Source: Gammaproteobacteria bacterium (GTDB lineage Bacteria > Pseudomonadota > Gammaproteobacteria > UBA6429 > Thiohalophilaceae). From it: a stretch of DNA of 6,968 nucleotides. This document shows positions 1 through 6,457 of this stretch, one piece after another. The translations under genes were made by a program, and so were the position numbers. Within the stretch, counting starts at the first letter, position 1, and every line of letters starts with the position of its first letter. Under the pieces are notes generated by a model. That model ran no database searches and had not been told where the DNA came from. It saw only the letters and a program-made list of their open reading frames with translations. The stretch is from NCBI GenBank assembly GCA_030593785.1, contig JAUVGM010000121.1, positions 1-6,968 on the forward strand. The letters run 5' to 3'.

Positions 1-603
1 TATCGGGATATCTTTTATTTGTTCAGCAATATATTTATCGATATGAATAGCTGCGGCTAATAAGTCAGCTTCGTTGTGGATAGCCTTTGGATCGAGTCTT
101 GGCGCTTTAATCTTTTCTTTACGTTCAGCATGGTAAGCATACCGACGTTCTGCCCTAAGTAAGGCTGCATGCCCGAGTTCTTCTTTGGCTAAAATTTCAG
201 CATATTTGCGTACTTTTTTATTGTCATAGTTTGCTGCAACGTGTGTATAAAAACGAAAAGCGATTTCTTCATTGTGTACAGCAAATGCTAATGCTTTATA
301 CGGTGAACTAAAGAAAGGATCACGTGCTTCTTCATTATAGGTTGTAGAAACATGTGGGTCGGACCAGCTAATAGGCCCAATACTGGAGTTTTCCTCTATC
401 CCTTCTTGTGCCATCCATTCATTGAGTAAACGTTCATGTTCCTGTTCTTCTATAACCATGCGCTCAAAAAGAGCTGCCGCTGATTCATTATCACCTTCAC
501 GCATACTAGATGCTAATTGAGAATATCGTTTTATGGCTTCGCGCTCAGCTTGTAACGCGATAGACATTAAATCACTCGTTGTTTTTACATTGGTTGATAA
601 CAT
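1..603 (-). CDS. Rubrerythrin/ferritin-like diiron protein, 3' end cut by the window
   Basis: My translation of the minus strand from an ATG at 603 stays open for 201 codons to the left edge, so the C-terminus is missing. The visible part is two helix-pair repeats typical of rubrerythrin-type diiron four-helix bundles. The first helix has Glu20 seven residues before Tyr27, and the second has E53-x-x-H56. The third has Glu112 seven residues before Tyr119 (in a FRFY context), and the fourth has E142-x-x-H145. These residues match the expected carboxylate and histidine iron ligands. No signal peptide is visible, so the protein is probably cytoplasmic. Family members handle peroxide or store iron, but the exact reaction here cannot be told. 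Neither a rubredoxin CxxC domain nor a membrane domain is visible; either could lie beyond the edge. An AAAGG Shine-Dalgarno-like sequence (614-618) sits 10 nt before the ATG. The gene is divergent from nosR and could share its regulatory region. Confidence is high for the fold class and low for the specific function. Confidence 0.85.
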   Translation of the reverse strand, partial: MLSTNVKTTSDLMSIALQAEREAIKRYSQLASSMREGDNESAAALFERMVIEEQEHERLLNEWMAQEGIEENSSIGPISWSDPHVSTTYNEEARDPFFSSPYKALAFAVHNEEIAFRFYTHVAANYDNKKVRKYAEILAKEELGHAALLRAERRYAYHAERKEKIKAPRLDPKAIHNEADLLAAAIHIDKYIAEQIKDIPI

Positions 604-673
604 GTTTTTTATACCTTTATGAAACGGAGAAAGGTTTCTAAATGTTAAATAGTTATATTGATAATGTTGATAA

Positions 674-687
674 TTGACCTACATCAA
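674..687 (+). promoter_or_regulatory. FNR/DNR/NnrR-type operator upstream of nosR
   Basis: The sequence TTGAC-CTAC-ATCAA matches the TTGAT-N4-ATCAA consensus of the Crp/Fnr family at 9 of 10 half-site bases. The symmetry extends outward by two bases on each side (AA and TT). Its centre at 680.5 is exactly 41.5 bp from a start site at 722, the class II activator spacing, with a -10-like GAGAAT at 710-715. FNR responds to oxygen loss and DNR/NNR-type proteins to nitric oxide. The sequence alone does not tell which regulator binds. The box could also act on the divergent gene: in that direction the corresponding -10 position (646-651) reads TATTTA, a poorer match. Confidence 0.75.
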
Positions 688-709
688 TTAAATACGTTAT
701 AAAATGCCT

Positions 710-715
710 GAGAAT
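710..715 (+). promoter_or_regulatory. Candidate -10 element of the nosR promoter
   Basis: GAGAAT matches TATAAT at four of six positions, including the important second A and final T. It lies at -12 to -7 relative to a start at 722, the start implied by the FNR-type box. The neighbouring GAATAT (712-717) is an alternative that would shift the start by about two bases. There is no recognisable -35 hexamer, as expected for a class II activator-dependent promoter. The implied mRNA leader before the nosR ATG is about 200 nt. The element is predicted from spacing and is not proven. Confidence 0.45.
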
Positions 716-724
716 ATGCACAAA

Positions 725-759
725 TGCAAACGACTGTCTGTTATCAGACATGTGTTGCA
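725..759 (+). other. Stem-loop at the predicted 5' end of the nosR leader
   Basis: A perfect 6-bp inverted repeat, TGTCTG (735-740) and CAGACA (745-750), is separated by TTAT. It is enclosed by a second inverted repeat, TGCAA (725-729) and TTGCA (755-759). Together they make a two-part hairpin with a small internal loop. It begins within a few bases of the predicted transcription start. It could stabilise the 5' end of the transcript, or the inner palindrome could be an operator for a second regulator. No T run follows it, so it is not an intrinsic terminator. Confidence 0.45.
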
Positions 760-795
760 GTTAATTCTTATATTTATGGTTGCGAAAACAGTAAC

Positions 796-813
796 TATCA
801 ATATAGCTTGATA
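796..813. repeat. Inverted repeat TATCAA-N6-TTGATA in the nosR leader
   Basis: TATCAA (796-801) and TTGATA (808-813) are perfect complements separated by six bases. The half-sites resemble FNR half-sites but face the opposite way (ATCAA first, TTGAT second), so this is not a standard FNR box. It may be a weak RNA hairpin or a site for another dimeric regulator. In AT-rich sequence a 6-bp repeat can also arise by chance. Confidence 0.35.
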
Positions 814-853
814 TTAAATAAATAGCTTTACTTTCTCAGGGGAAGACTCGGAT

Positions 854-880
854 TAACACTAATTATATTTTTAGGTGTTA
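854..880 (+). other. Stem-loop 44 nt upstream of the nosR start
   Basis: TAACACTAA (854-862) pairs with TTAGGTGTTA (871-880) to give a nine-pair stem with one bulged G (874) and an eight-base loop. It lies in the predicted leader, 44 nt before the nosR ATG. No T run follows, so it is not a convincing terminator. It could affect translation initiation, since nosR has no clear Shine-Dalgarno sequence directly before its ATG. The stem is AT-rich and probably only moderately stable. Confidence 0.35.
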
Positions 881-923
881 GAGGCTTTTGTATTACCATT
901 TTACTCGGGTATTCATATAACGC

Positions 924-3107
924 ATGAATTTTCGTTATATTTTTAAATTATTTTTTTCTTTGATTCTTATTCAAAGTTTGGTTATGGGCGTTGCGCAGGC
1001 TGAGTCCGAACTCCCTCGTTTTCTTAAAGCCATAACCAGTCAGGAAATTTTTCCTGGTGCAGATGAACTAGGAAAACCAATCGGTGATCCTCCCGTTGCC
1101 CCTGCTTACAAAAAAGGAAAGCAGGTCGGCTTTGTATTTTTGACGTCAGACTATGTCAATACAACAGGTTATTCAGGCAAACCAATACACCAGCTTGTTG
1201 CCGTTGATATGCAGGGTTTAATTAAAAAAGTGTTATTGGTTGAACATCATGAGCCTATTGTTTTAATCGGTATTCCTGAAAAACGTATCACGGCGGTGCT
1301 TAAAGATTATATCGGGCTGGATGTCGGTAAGTTGGTAAGCGGTGAACAGAAGCATCAAGTTGATGCCGTTTCCGGTGCAACCGTGACCATAATGGTGATG
1401 GATGACAACATTCTTAGAAGCGCAATCAAGGTTGCTCGAAACTATGGTTTAGCAGGGCTAGAAGCAAAACGTAAACAATCTGGGCCAGTTGCCTCAGTGA
1501 ATGAAGATATTAATGTAATTAAGAACTGGAAAGAGTTAGTTAGCGAAGGTTCAGTGCAGAAACTAAAAATTTCTTTAGGGCAAATTAATAAGGCCTTTAA
1601 AGATTCAGGCAGTCAACTGGCGATTGATAACCCTGAAGAAGGTAAAGATGATGAAACGTTTATCGAGCTTTATGCCGCTATCGCATCTATTCCCAGCATA
1701 GGTCGTAGTTTATTGGGTGAAAATGAATATCAAAATTTAAAGAAAAAATTAAAGCCGGGTGAGCAGGCTATTGTCCTGGCAGGTGATGGCCGTTATTCAT
1801 TTAAGGGTTCGGGTTATGTAAGGGGCGGGATTTTTGATCGCTTTCAGGTTATTCAAGGTGATATTTCGGTTCGTTTTCATGATCAATACCACAAACGTTT
1901 ACGCAAAATAGCCGCTGAGGGCGCGCCTGAACTTAAGGATGTCGATTTGTTTAGAACCCCTGCGGATTTAAAATTCAACGCTGCTAACCCCTGGACTCTA
2001 CAGTTATTAGTTGGTCGAGATACGGGACCAACGAGTAAGGTTTTTTTAACCTTTGATCTTAATTACACAGTTCCCGATGCATACCTGACTTTTACTGATG
2101 CAAAGGCAAAGAGTAGCGAGATATCAACTGATACAGGTTTATCGCAAAAGGCAGAACCCATATGGAAAAGAATGTGGGAACTAAAGGTTGTAGAGATTGT
2201 GATACTTGGCATTTCTCTTGCTGTACTAACAATGATATTTTTCTTTCAGGACTGGTTGGTTAAACGTCCCGTTCTTCAGGATCGTGTTCGCATTGGTTTC
2301 CTCATCTTTACGCTGTTTGTTCTTGGTTGGTACTTTAATGCACAATTATCTGTTGTTAATATTTTGGCAATGTTTAGCGCATTAGTGAGCGGTTTTGACT
2401 GGAATTATTTTTTGATGGAACCGCTAACGTTTATTTTATGGGGTTCTGTTGCTGCAGCATTGTTATTTTGGGGACGTGGTCCTTATTGTGGTTGGCTATG
2501 TCCTTTTGGTGCACTGCAAGAATTGATTAACCGAGTTGCAAAAATATTTTCAATTAAGCAGATTACGGTACCTTGGGCAATTCATGAACGTCTCTGGACA
2601 TTTAAGTATTTAATTTTTCTATTTTTATTTGGATTTTCCTTATATTCACTGGATTGGGCAGAACGCCTGGCAGAAGTTGAACCCTTTAAAACTGCAATTA
2701 TTTTAAAGTTTATTCGTGAATGGCCTTATGTAATTTTTGCACTGGCGGTATTAATTCCTGGTATTTTTATTGAACGTTTTTATTGTCGTTATTTATGCCC
2801 GCTGGGTGCGGCTCTGGCCATTCCCGGCAGAATGCGTATGTTTGCATGGCTCAAACGTTACAAGGAATGCGGCACCCCATGTCAGCGTTGTAGTAATGAG
2901 TGCATGGTTCAATCAATACATCCTGAAGGGCATATTAATGTCAATGAGTGTCTTTATTGCCTGCATTGTCAGGTGGTTTATTCCGACGATCATGCCTGCC
3001 CGGTTGTGATCCAGAAACGTTTGAAAAGAGAACGTCAAGATGCCCGAGCAGCAGCATCTAACCGTAAAGAAGAATCAGCTATTAAAGTGGTGCTAAATAA
3101 GAAGTAA
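924..3107 (+). CDS. nosR: NosR, membrane flavo-iron-sulfur protein for N2O reduction
   Basis: NosR is a polytopic membrane protein required for N2O reduction. It is thought to pass electrons toward NosZ and to support nosZ expression. The 727-residue protein starts with a signal peptide (about 1-26, ending VAQA). A periplasmic FMN-binding domain follows, with the flavinylation motif D147-A-V-S-G-A-T153, where Thr153 is the likely FMN attachment residue. Hydrophobic segments lie near 421-441, 456-475, 477-491, 499-516, 559-577 and 600-617. Two CxxxCP motifs (C522-C526 and C621-C625) sit at membrane edges, as in NosR and NapH-type proteins. The C-terminal cytoplasmic part has two [4Fe-4S] cysteine sets: C649, C653, C656, C660 and C676, C679, C682, C692. 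Length and domain order are as expected for NosR. The ATG at 924 is the first start after an in-frame stop (918-920) and gives a proper signal peptide, but its Shine-Dalgarno match is weak. An ApbE/NosX flavin transferase is expected elsewhere. Confidence 0.97.
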   Translation: MNFRYIFKLFFSLILIQSLVMGVAQAESELPRFLKAITSQEIFPGADELGKPIGDPPVAPAYKKGKQVGFVFLTSDYVNTTGYSGKPIHQLVAVDMQGLIKKVLLVEHHEPIVLIGIPEKRITAVLKDYIGLDVGKLVSGEQKHQVDAVSGATVTIMVMDDNILRSAIKVARNYGLAGLEAKRKQSGPVASVNEDINVIKNWKELVSEGSVQKLKISLGQINKAFKDSGSQLAIDNPEEGKDDETFIELYAAIASIPSIGRSLLGENEYQNLKKKLKPGEQAIVLAGDGRYSFKGSGYVRGGIFDRFQVIQGDISVRFHDQYHKRLRKIAAEGAPELKDVDLFRTPADLKFNAANPWTLQLLVGRDTGPTSKVFLTFDLNYTVPDAYLTFTDAKAKSSEISTDTGLSQKAEPIWKRMWELKVVEIVILGISLAVLTMIFFFQDWLVKRPVLQDRVRIGFLIFTLFVLGWYFNAQLSVVNILAMFSALVSGFDWNYFLMEPLTFILWGSVAAALLFWGRGPYCGWLCPFGALQELINRVAKIFSIKQITVPWAIHERLWTFKYLIFLFLFGFSLYSLDWAERLAEVEPFKTAIILKFIREWPYVIFALAVLIPGIFIERFYCRYLCPLGAALAIPGRMRMFAWLKRYKECGTPCQRCSNECMVQSIHPEGHINVNECLYCLHCQVVYSDDHACPVVIQKRLKRERQDARAAASNRKEESAIKVVLNKK

Positions 3108-3123
3108 GAATTATAAAGTTTTG

Positions 3124-3162
3124 AATTAATAAGGCCTGGATAATGCCAGGATGTAATTAATT
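3124..3162 (+). other. Nested stem-loop between nosR and nosZ
   Basis: An inner hairpin of CCTGG (3135-3139) and CCAGG (3146-3150), with a six-base loop, is enclosed by AATTAAT (3124-3130) pairing with ATTAATT (3156-3162). Small internal loops separate the two stems. The structure lies 17 nt after the nosR stop and 38 nt before the nosZ ATG. There is no T run, so it is unlikely to be an intrinsic terminator. It may mark an mRNA processing point or protect the 5' end of a nosZ message. The same stretch also contains an imperfect direct repeat, AATTAAT then GGCCTG (3124-3138 and 3155-3168). Confidence 0.5.
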
Positions 3163-3200
3163 GGCCTGAATTTTAATGGGCTTGTAACAGGAGAGAGTCA

Positions 3201-5120
3201 ATGAGTAACAATAATGATGATAAGACTGAAAATGTAAGTATTACTCGACGCCAGTTACTTGGCGGATCGGCCAAGTTGGCTGCAGTAGCCGGGGCGGGGG
3301 GACTTACCGGTATGGGGCTTATGACGCCCAAAGCGGCGGAGGCAGCAGCAAAAGCTAAATACAATGTGGCACCGGGTGATCTGGATGAATATTATGGCTT
3401 CTGGAGTAGTGGTCAAGCAGGTGAGTTACGTATTTTAGGTATGCCTTCAATGCGTGAGTTAATGCGTGTCCCCGTATTCAATCGTTGTAGTGCATCAGGT
3501 TGGGGTGCAACCAATGAGAGTCGTAAGATTCTTCGTGATGGTTTACTACCTGAAACCAAGAAGTTTCTTGATTCGGGTAATCGTGGCGGTGTTTGGTTGA
3601 ATGGTGATTTACATCATCCTCATATGTCATTTACAGATGGCACTTATGATGGTCGTTATTTGTTTATGAATGATAAAGCGAATACACGTGTTGCACGTGT
3701 GCGTCTTGATGTGATGAAGTGTGACAAGATCACTGAGATTCCAAATGCTTCGGATATTCATGGTTTACGTCCACAAAAATATCCACGTACCGGTTACGTA
3801 TTTGCTAATGGTGAGCATCGTGTGCCGATTCCTAATGATGGCAGCATACTGGATGAGCCTGAAAAATATCATGCTATTTTCACTGCGCTTGATGGCGATT
3901 CAATGAAAGTGGCATGGCAAGTGATGGTTGATGGTAATCTGGATAACTGTGATGCGGATTATCAAGGCTTGTATGCTTTCTCAACTTGTTACAACAGTGA
4001 AGAAGCGACAAATTTGTCCGGTATGATGTCTAAAGAACGTGACTGGGCTGTTGTCTTTGATCTTAAAGCGATTGAAAAAGGTGTTAAGAACGGCGATTTC
4101 AAACGGATTAGTGGTGTTCCTGTACTCGATGGTCGTAAAGGTTCGAAATATACCCGTTATATTCCTGTTCCAAATAGTCCTCACGGTTGTAATGTCGCAC
4201 CGGACAAACGTCATGTTGTCTTCAATGGTAAATTATCACCAACTGTAACGGTTATTGACGTTAGACGTCTGCCTGATCTATTCAAAGATAAGATCAAGCC
4301 GCGTGATACCATTGTTGCTGAACCAAAATTAGGTTTAGGACCACTGCACACTGCGTTTGATGGTAAGGGTAATGCCTTTACAACATTGTTCCTTGATAGC
4401 CAGGTAGTTAGCTGGAATATTAAGAAAGCAATTCAGGCATACAATGGCAAAAAAGTGAACCCTATTATTAACAAGGTGGATGTTCACTATCAACCAGGTC
4501 ATAACCATACTTCAATGGGTGAGACTAAAGAAGCCGATGGTAAATGGCTGGTATCACTTAACAAGTTCTCTAAGGATCGCTTCCTTAACGTAGGTCCATT
4601 AAAACCTGAGAACGAGCAACTGATTGATATTAGTAAGAAGAAGATGAAGGTTGTTCATGACGGCCCAACATATGCTGAGCCTCATGACATCATTATTGTT
4701 CGTGCTGATATCGTTAATCCTGCGTCACTATGGACCAAGGGTGATCGGATGTGGGCTGACGCCAGTGCACAGGCTAAGAAAGATGGTATTAACCTGACTG
4801 TCGATTCCAAAATCATTCGTGATGGAAAAAAAGTCCGTGTTTATATGACTTCAGTTGCACCTAACTTCAGTATGGAAAAATTTACTGTAAAACAAGGTGA
4901 TGAAGTTACGATTATTGTTAGTAATAATGATGCTATTGATGATCTGACTCATGGTATAACTATCGCTAACTACGGTGTTGCGATGGAAATTGGACCGCAG
5001 CAAACATCATCGATCACCTTTACGGCAGACCGCCCGGGTGTTCATTGGTTCTATTGTCAGTGGTTCTGTCATGCACTACACATGGAAATGCGTGGCCGTA
5101 TGATGGTTGAGCCTGCTTAG
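3201..5120 (+). CDS. nosZ: NosZ, clade I nitrous oxide reductase (EC 1.7.2.4)
   Basis: NosZ is the periplasmic multicopper enzyme that reduces N2O to N2 as the last step of denitrification. The 639-residue precursor has a twin-arginine signal (T15-R16-R17-Q-L-L, then an Ala/Gly-rich hydrophobic stretch and an AEA-type cleavage region near 45-52), placing it in Tat-exported clade I. The N-terminal beta-propeller carries seven histidines matching the CuZ ligands: H138, H139, H187, H328, H383, H434 and H495. Their spacing matches characterised enzymes to within one residue. The C-terminal cupredoxin domain (about 540-639) has the CuA ligands H584, C619, W621 (backbone), C623, H627 and M630 in the CxWxCxxxHxxM pattern. 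No ligand is missing and the length is normal, so the enzyme should be functional. A good AGGAG Shine-Dalgarno sequence (3189-3193) sits seven bases before the ATG. nosR lies 93 bp upstream, and a terminator-like hairpin begins 30 nt after the stop. Confidence 0.99.
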   Translation: MSNNNDDKTENVSITRRQLLGGSAKLAAVAGAGGLTGMGLMTPKAAEAAAKAKYNVAPGDLDEYYGFWSSGQAGELRILGMPSMRELMRVPVFNRCSASGWGATNESRKILRDGLLPETKKFLDSGNRGGVWLNGDLHHPHMSFTDGTYDGRYLFMNDKANTRVARVRLDVMKCDKITEIPNASDIHGLRPQKYPRTGYVFANGEHRVPIPNDGSILDEPEKYHAIFTALDGDSMKVAWQVMVDGNLDNCDADYQGLYAFSTCYNSEEATNLSGMMSKERDWAVVFDLKAIEKGVKNGDFKRISGVPVLDGRKGSKYTRYIPVPNSPHGCNVAPDKRHVVFNGKLSPTVTVIDVRRLPDLFKDKIKPRDTIVAEPKLGLGPLHTAFDGKGNAFTTLFLDSQVVSWNIKKAIQAYNGKKVNPIINKVDVHYQPGHNHTSMGETKEADGKWLVSLNKFSKDRFLNVGPLKPENEQLIDISKKKMKVVHDGPTYAEPHDIIIVRADIVNPASLWTKGDRMWADASAQAKKDGINLTVDSKIIRDGKKVRVYMTSVAPNFSMEKFTVKQGDEVTIIVSNNDAIDDLTHGITIANYGVAMEIGPQQTSSITFTADRPGVHWFYCQWFCHALHMEMRGRMMVEPA

Positions 5121-5128
5121 TAGTTATT

Positions 5129-6457
5129 TTGTTGTATAAGCAGAAAACTAATAATCCACTGGTTGGCTCTATGCCGGCCGGTGGATTATTTTTTATATTC
5201 GTTTATTTTATTTCTTTTCATCTTCAGGCTGAAGAGCGCTTAGTGACTCCAGGGCATGGCACGTTACAAGTCGCAATCAATTCAGCACACAGTGGAGATA
5301 CACTGCGATTATCCGAGGGAACGTACATCGGTTCAGTAAATATAGATCGTAGTCTTACTCTTTTAGGTAATAAAAAAAGTATTCTTGATGGTGAAGGTAC
5401 AGGTCATGTTGTGATCATATCTGCACCTAATGTATTAATTAAAGGTTTAACAATCCAGCATTCGGGTAATGACCTGAATACTGAAGACAGTGCTGTTTTT
5501 GTCACCGATAAAGGTGACCATGCACGAATAGAAAATAATTATTTTAAAAATAACTTAATGGGCGTTTACCTTAAAGGGCCAGATTCAGCAGTAGTCAGTG
5601 ATAATGTCATTATTGGTAGTCAATTCCATCGAGTAAATGATCGTGGTAATGGCGTATATTTATGGAACACTCCAGGCTCAGTGATTAAAAATAATGATAT
5701 TCGTTATGGCCGAGATGGAATTTATGTAACAACGAGTCGTAAAAACACATTTCATGGCAATACTCTGAGAGATTTACGCTTTGCAATACATTACATGTAT
5801 ACCAATGAGAGTGTGGTCAGTAATAATATCTCTATCAATAATGATGTTGGTTATGCTTTGATGTTTTCGCAACATATTGTGGCAAAAGAAAATCGTTCAG
5901 TGGGTGATCTTAAACGTGGGTTATTTTTTAACTTCACAAATTATTCTGTTATTGAAGGTAATCATATTAGCGGTGGTACCGAGAAGTGTGTTTTTGTTTA
6001 TAACGCTAACTTTAATCAGTTTAATAACAATACATTTGAAGGCTGTGATATAGGTATTCACTATACCGCGGGTTCACAAGGCAATGAGATTTATGCCAAT
6101 TCCTTTCTTGGCAATCGTACTCAGGTGAAGTACGTCGGTACTCGTTATCTTGAATGGTCTAAAGAAGGTAAAGGGAATTACTGGAGTGATAATGTTGCCT
6201 TTGATATAGATAATAATGGTATTGCCGATCAGCCCTATCGTCCTAATGATCTTGTTGATCAAATTGTCTGGCGTCATCCTATGGCAAAATTATTGTTAAA
6301 CAGCCCGTCAGTGCAATTAATCAAATGGGCCCAGTCTGAGTTTCCAGGACTTCATCCAGGTGGTGTGACAGATAGTGTGCCATTGATGTTAGCTCCACAG
6401 ACAACTGATATAGTGAAACATGACAAAATGAGAAAAGAAGATTTACCCAATGGCTGA
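5129..6457 (+). CDS. nosD: NosD, periplasmic CuZ assembly protein (parallel beta-helix)
   Basis: NosD is the periplasmic partner of the NosF-NosY ABC transporter and takes part in building the CuZ site of NosZ. The protein shows a signal peptide, then right-handed beta-helix (CASH/PbH1) repeats over roughly 65-340, with recurrent N-x-I and G-x-Y/I turns. A conserved C-terminal block (about 350-395) contains GNYWSDN, DIDNNGIADQPYRPND and WRHP, typical of NosD. The start is uncertain. The frame is open from after a stop at 5108-5110. The TTG at 5129 gives 442 residues and a signal peptide with lysines at 4 and 6. A second TTG follows at 5132. The first ATG is at 5171 (428 residues) but leaves no basic residue before the hydrophobic core. 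None of these has a clear Shine-Dalgarno sequence. The start region overlaps a terminator-like hairpin (5150-5194). The gene begins 8 bp after the nosZ stop, and its own stop overlaps the nosF start. Confidence 0.93.
   Translation: MLYKQKTNNPLVGSMPAGGLFFIFVYFISFHLQAEERLVTPGHGTLQVAINSAHSGDTLRLSEGTYIGSVNIDRSLTLLGNKKSILDGEGTGHVVIISAPNVLIKGLTIQHSGNDLNTEDSAVFVTDKGDHARIENNYFKNNLMGVYLKGPDSAVVSDNVIIGSQFHRVNDRGNGVYLWNTPGSVIKNNDIRYGRDGIYVTTSRKNTFHGNTLRDLRFAIHYMYTNESVVSNNISINNDVGYALMFSQHIVAKENRSVGDLKRGLFFNFTNYSVIEGNHISGGTEKCVFVYNANFNQFNNNTFEGCDIGIHYTAGSQGNEIYANSFLGNRTQVKYVGTRYLEWSKEGKGNYWSDNVAFDIDNNGIADQPYRPNDLVDQIVWRHPMAKLLLNSPSVQLIKWAQSEFPGLHPGGVTDSVPLMLAPQTTDIVKHDKMRKEDLPNG
5150..5194 (+). terminator. 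Intrinsic-terminator-like hairpin after nosZ, inside the nosD start region
   Basis: The 5' arm (5150-5167) and the 3' arm (5173-5190) pair along 18 bases: 15 Watson-Crick pairs and three G-U pairs, with a five-base loop (5168-5172). The outer ten pairs, AATAATCCAC with GTGGATTATT, are perfect. The inner part is GC-rich. T residues run from 5189 to 5194, and an A run lies upstream at 5144-5147, the usual layout of a rho-independent terminator. The G-U pairs would be mismatches if the opposite strand were transcribed, so the element favours the + direction. It begins 30 nt after the nosZ stop, where a nosZ terminator would be expected. It also lies within the nosD reading frame, with the first nosD ATG (5171) straddling the loop. 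It probably lets only part of the transcripts continue into nosDF. Confidence 0.75.

Larger units (their letters stand above)
604..923. other. Divergent intergenic region between the rubrerythrin-like gene and nosR
   Basis: These 320 bases are AT-rich and I find no convincing gene in them. They hold tandem TTGATAA copies (658-664 and 667-673), an FNR/DNR-type box (674-687) and a -10-like element (710-715). They also hold three separate inverted repeats: 725-759, 796-813 and 854-880. The nosR ATG at 924 is preceded by an in-frame stop at 918-920, so the reading frame cannot extend further upstream. The minus-strand gene uses only a short stretch for its Shine-Dalgarno site (614-618). Confidence 0.7.

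Noticed and set aside
854..900. Possible intrinsic terminator or attenuator before nosR
   Set aside because: The stem is AT-rich, and the downstream sequence has only a TTTT broken by G and A, ten bases away from the stem. It is kept only as a stem-loop.
2770..3009. Plus-strand open frame inside nosR in another frame
   Set aside because: It lies wholly within the conserved cysteine-rich end of nosR and has no domain or start signals of its own.
3173..3364. Minus-strand open frame overlapping the 5' end of nosZ
   Set aside because: It is antisense to the nosZ signal-peptide region. Its apparent hydrophobic and Ala-rich character is a mirror of the Tat signal codons, with no supporting start signals.
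3721..4248. Short open frames on both strands inside nosZ
   Set aside because: They overlap the conserved beta-propeller coding region of nosZ and look like chance frames.
6074..6277. Minus-strand open frame inside nosD
   Set aside because: It is antisense to the conserved C-terminal NosD block and has no independent support.
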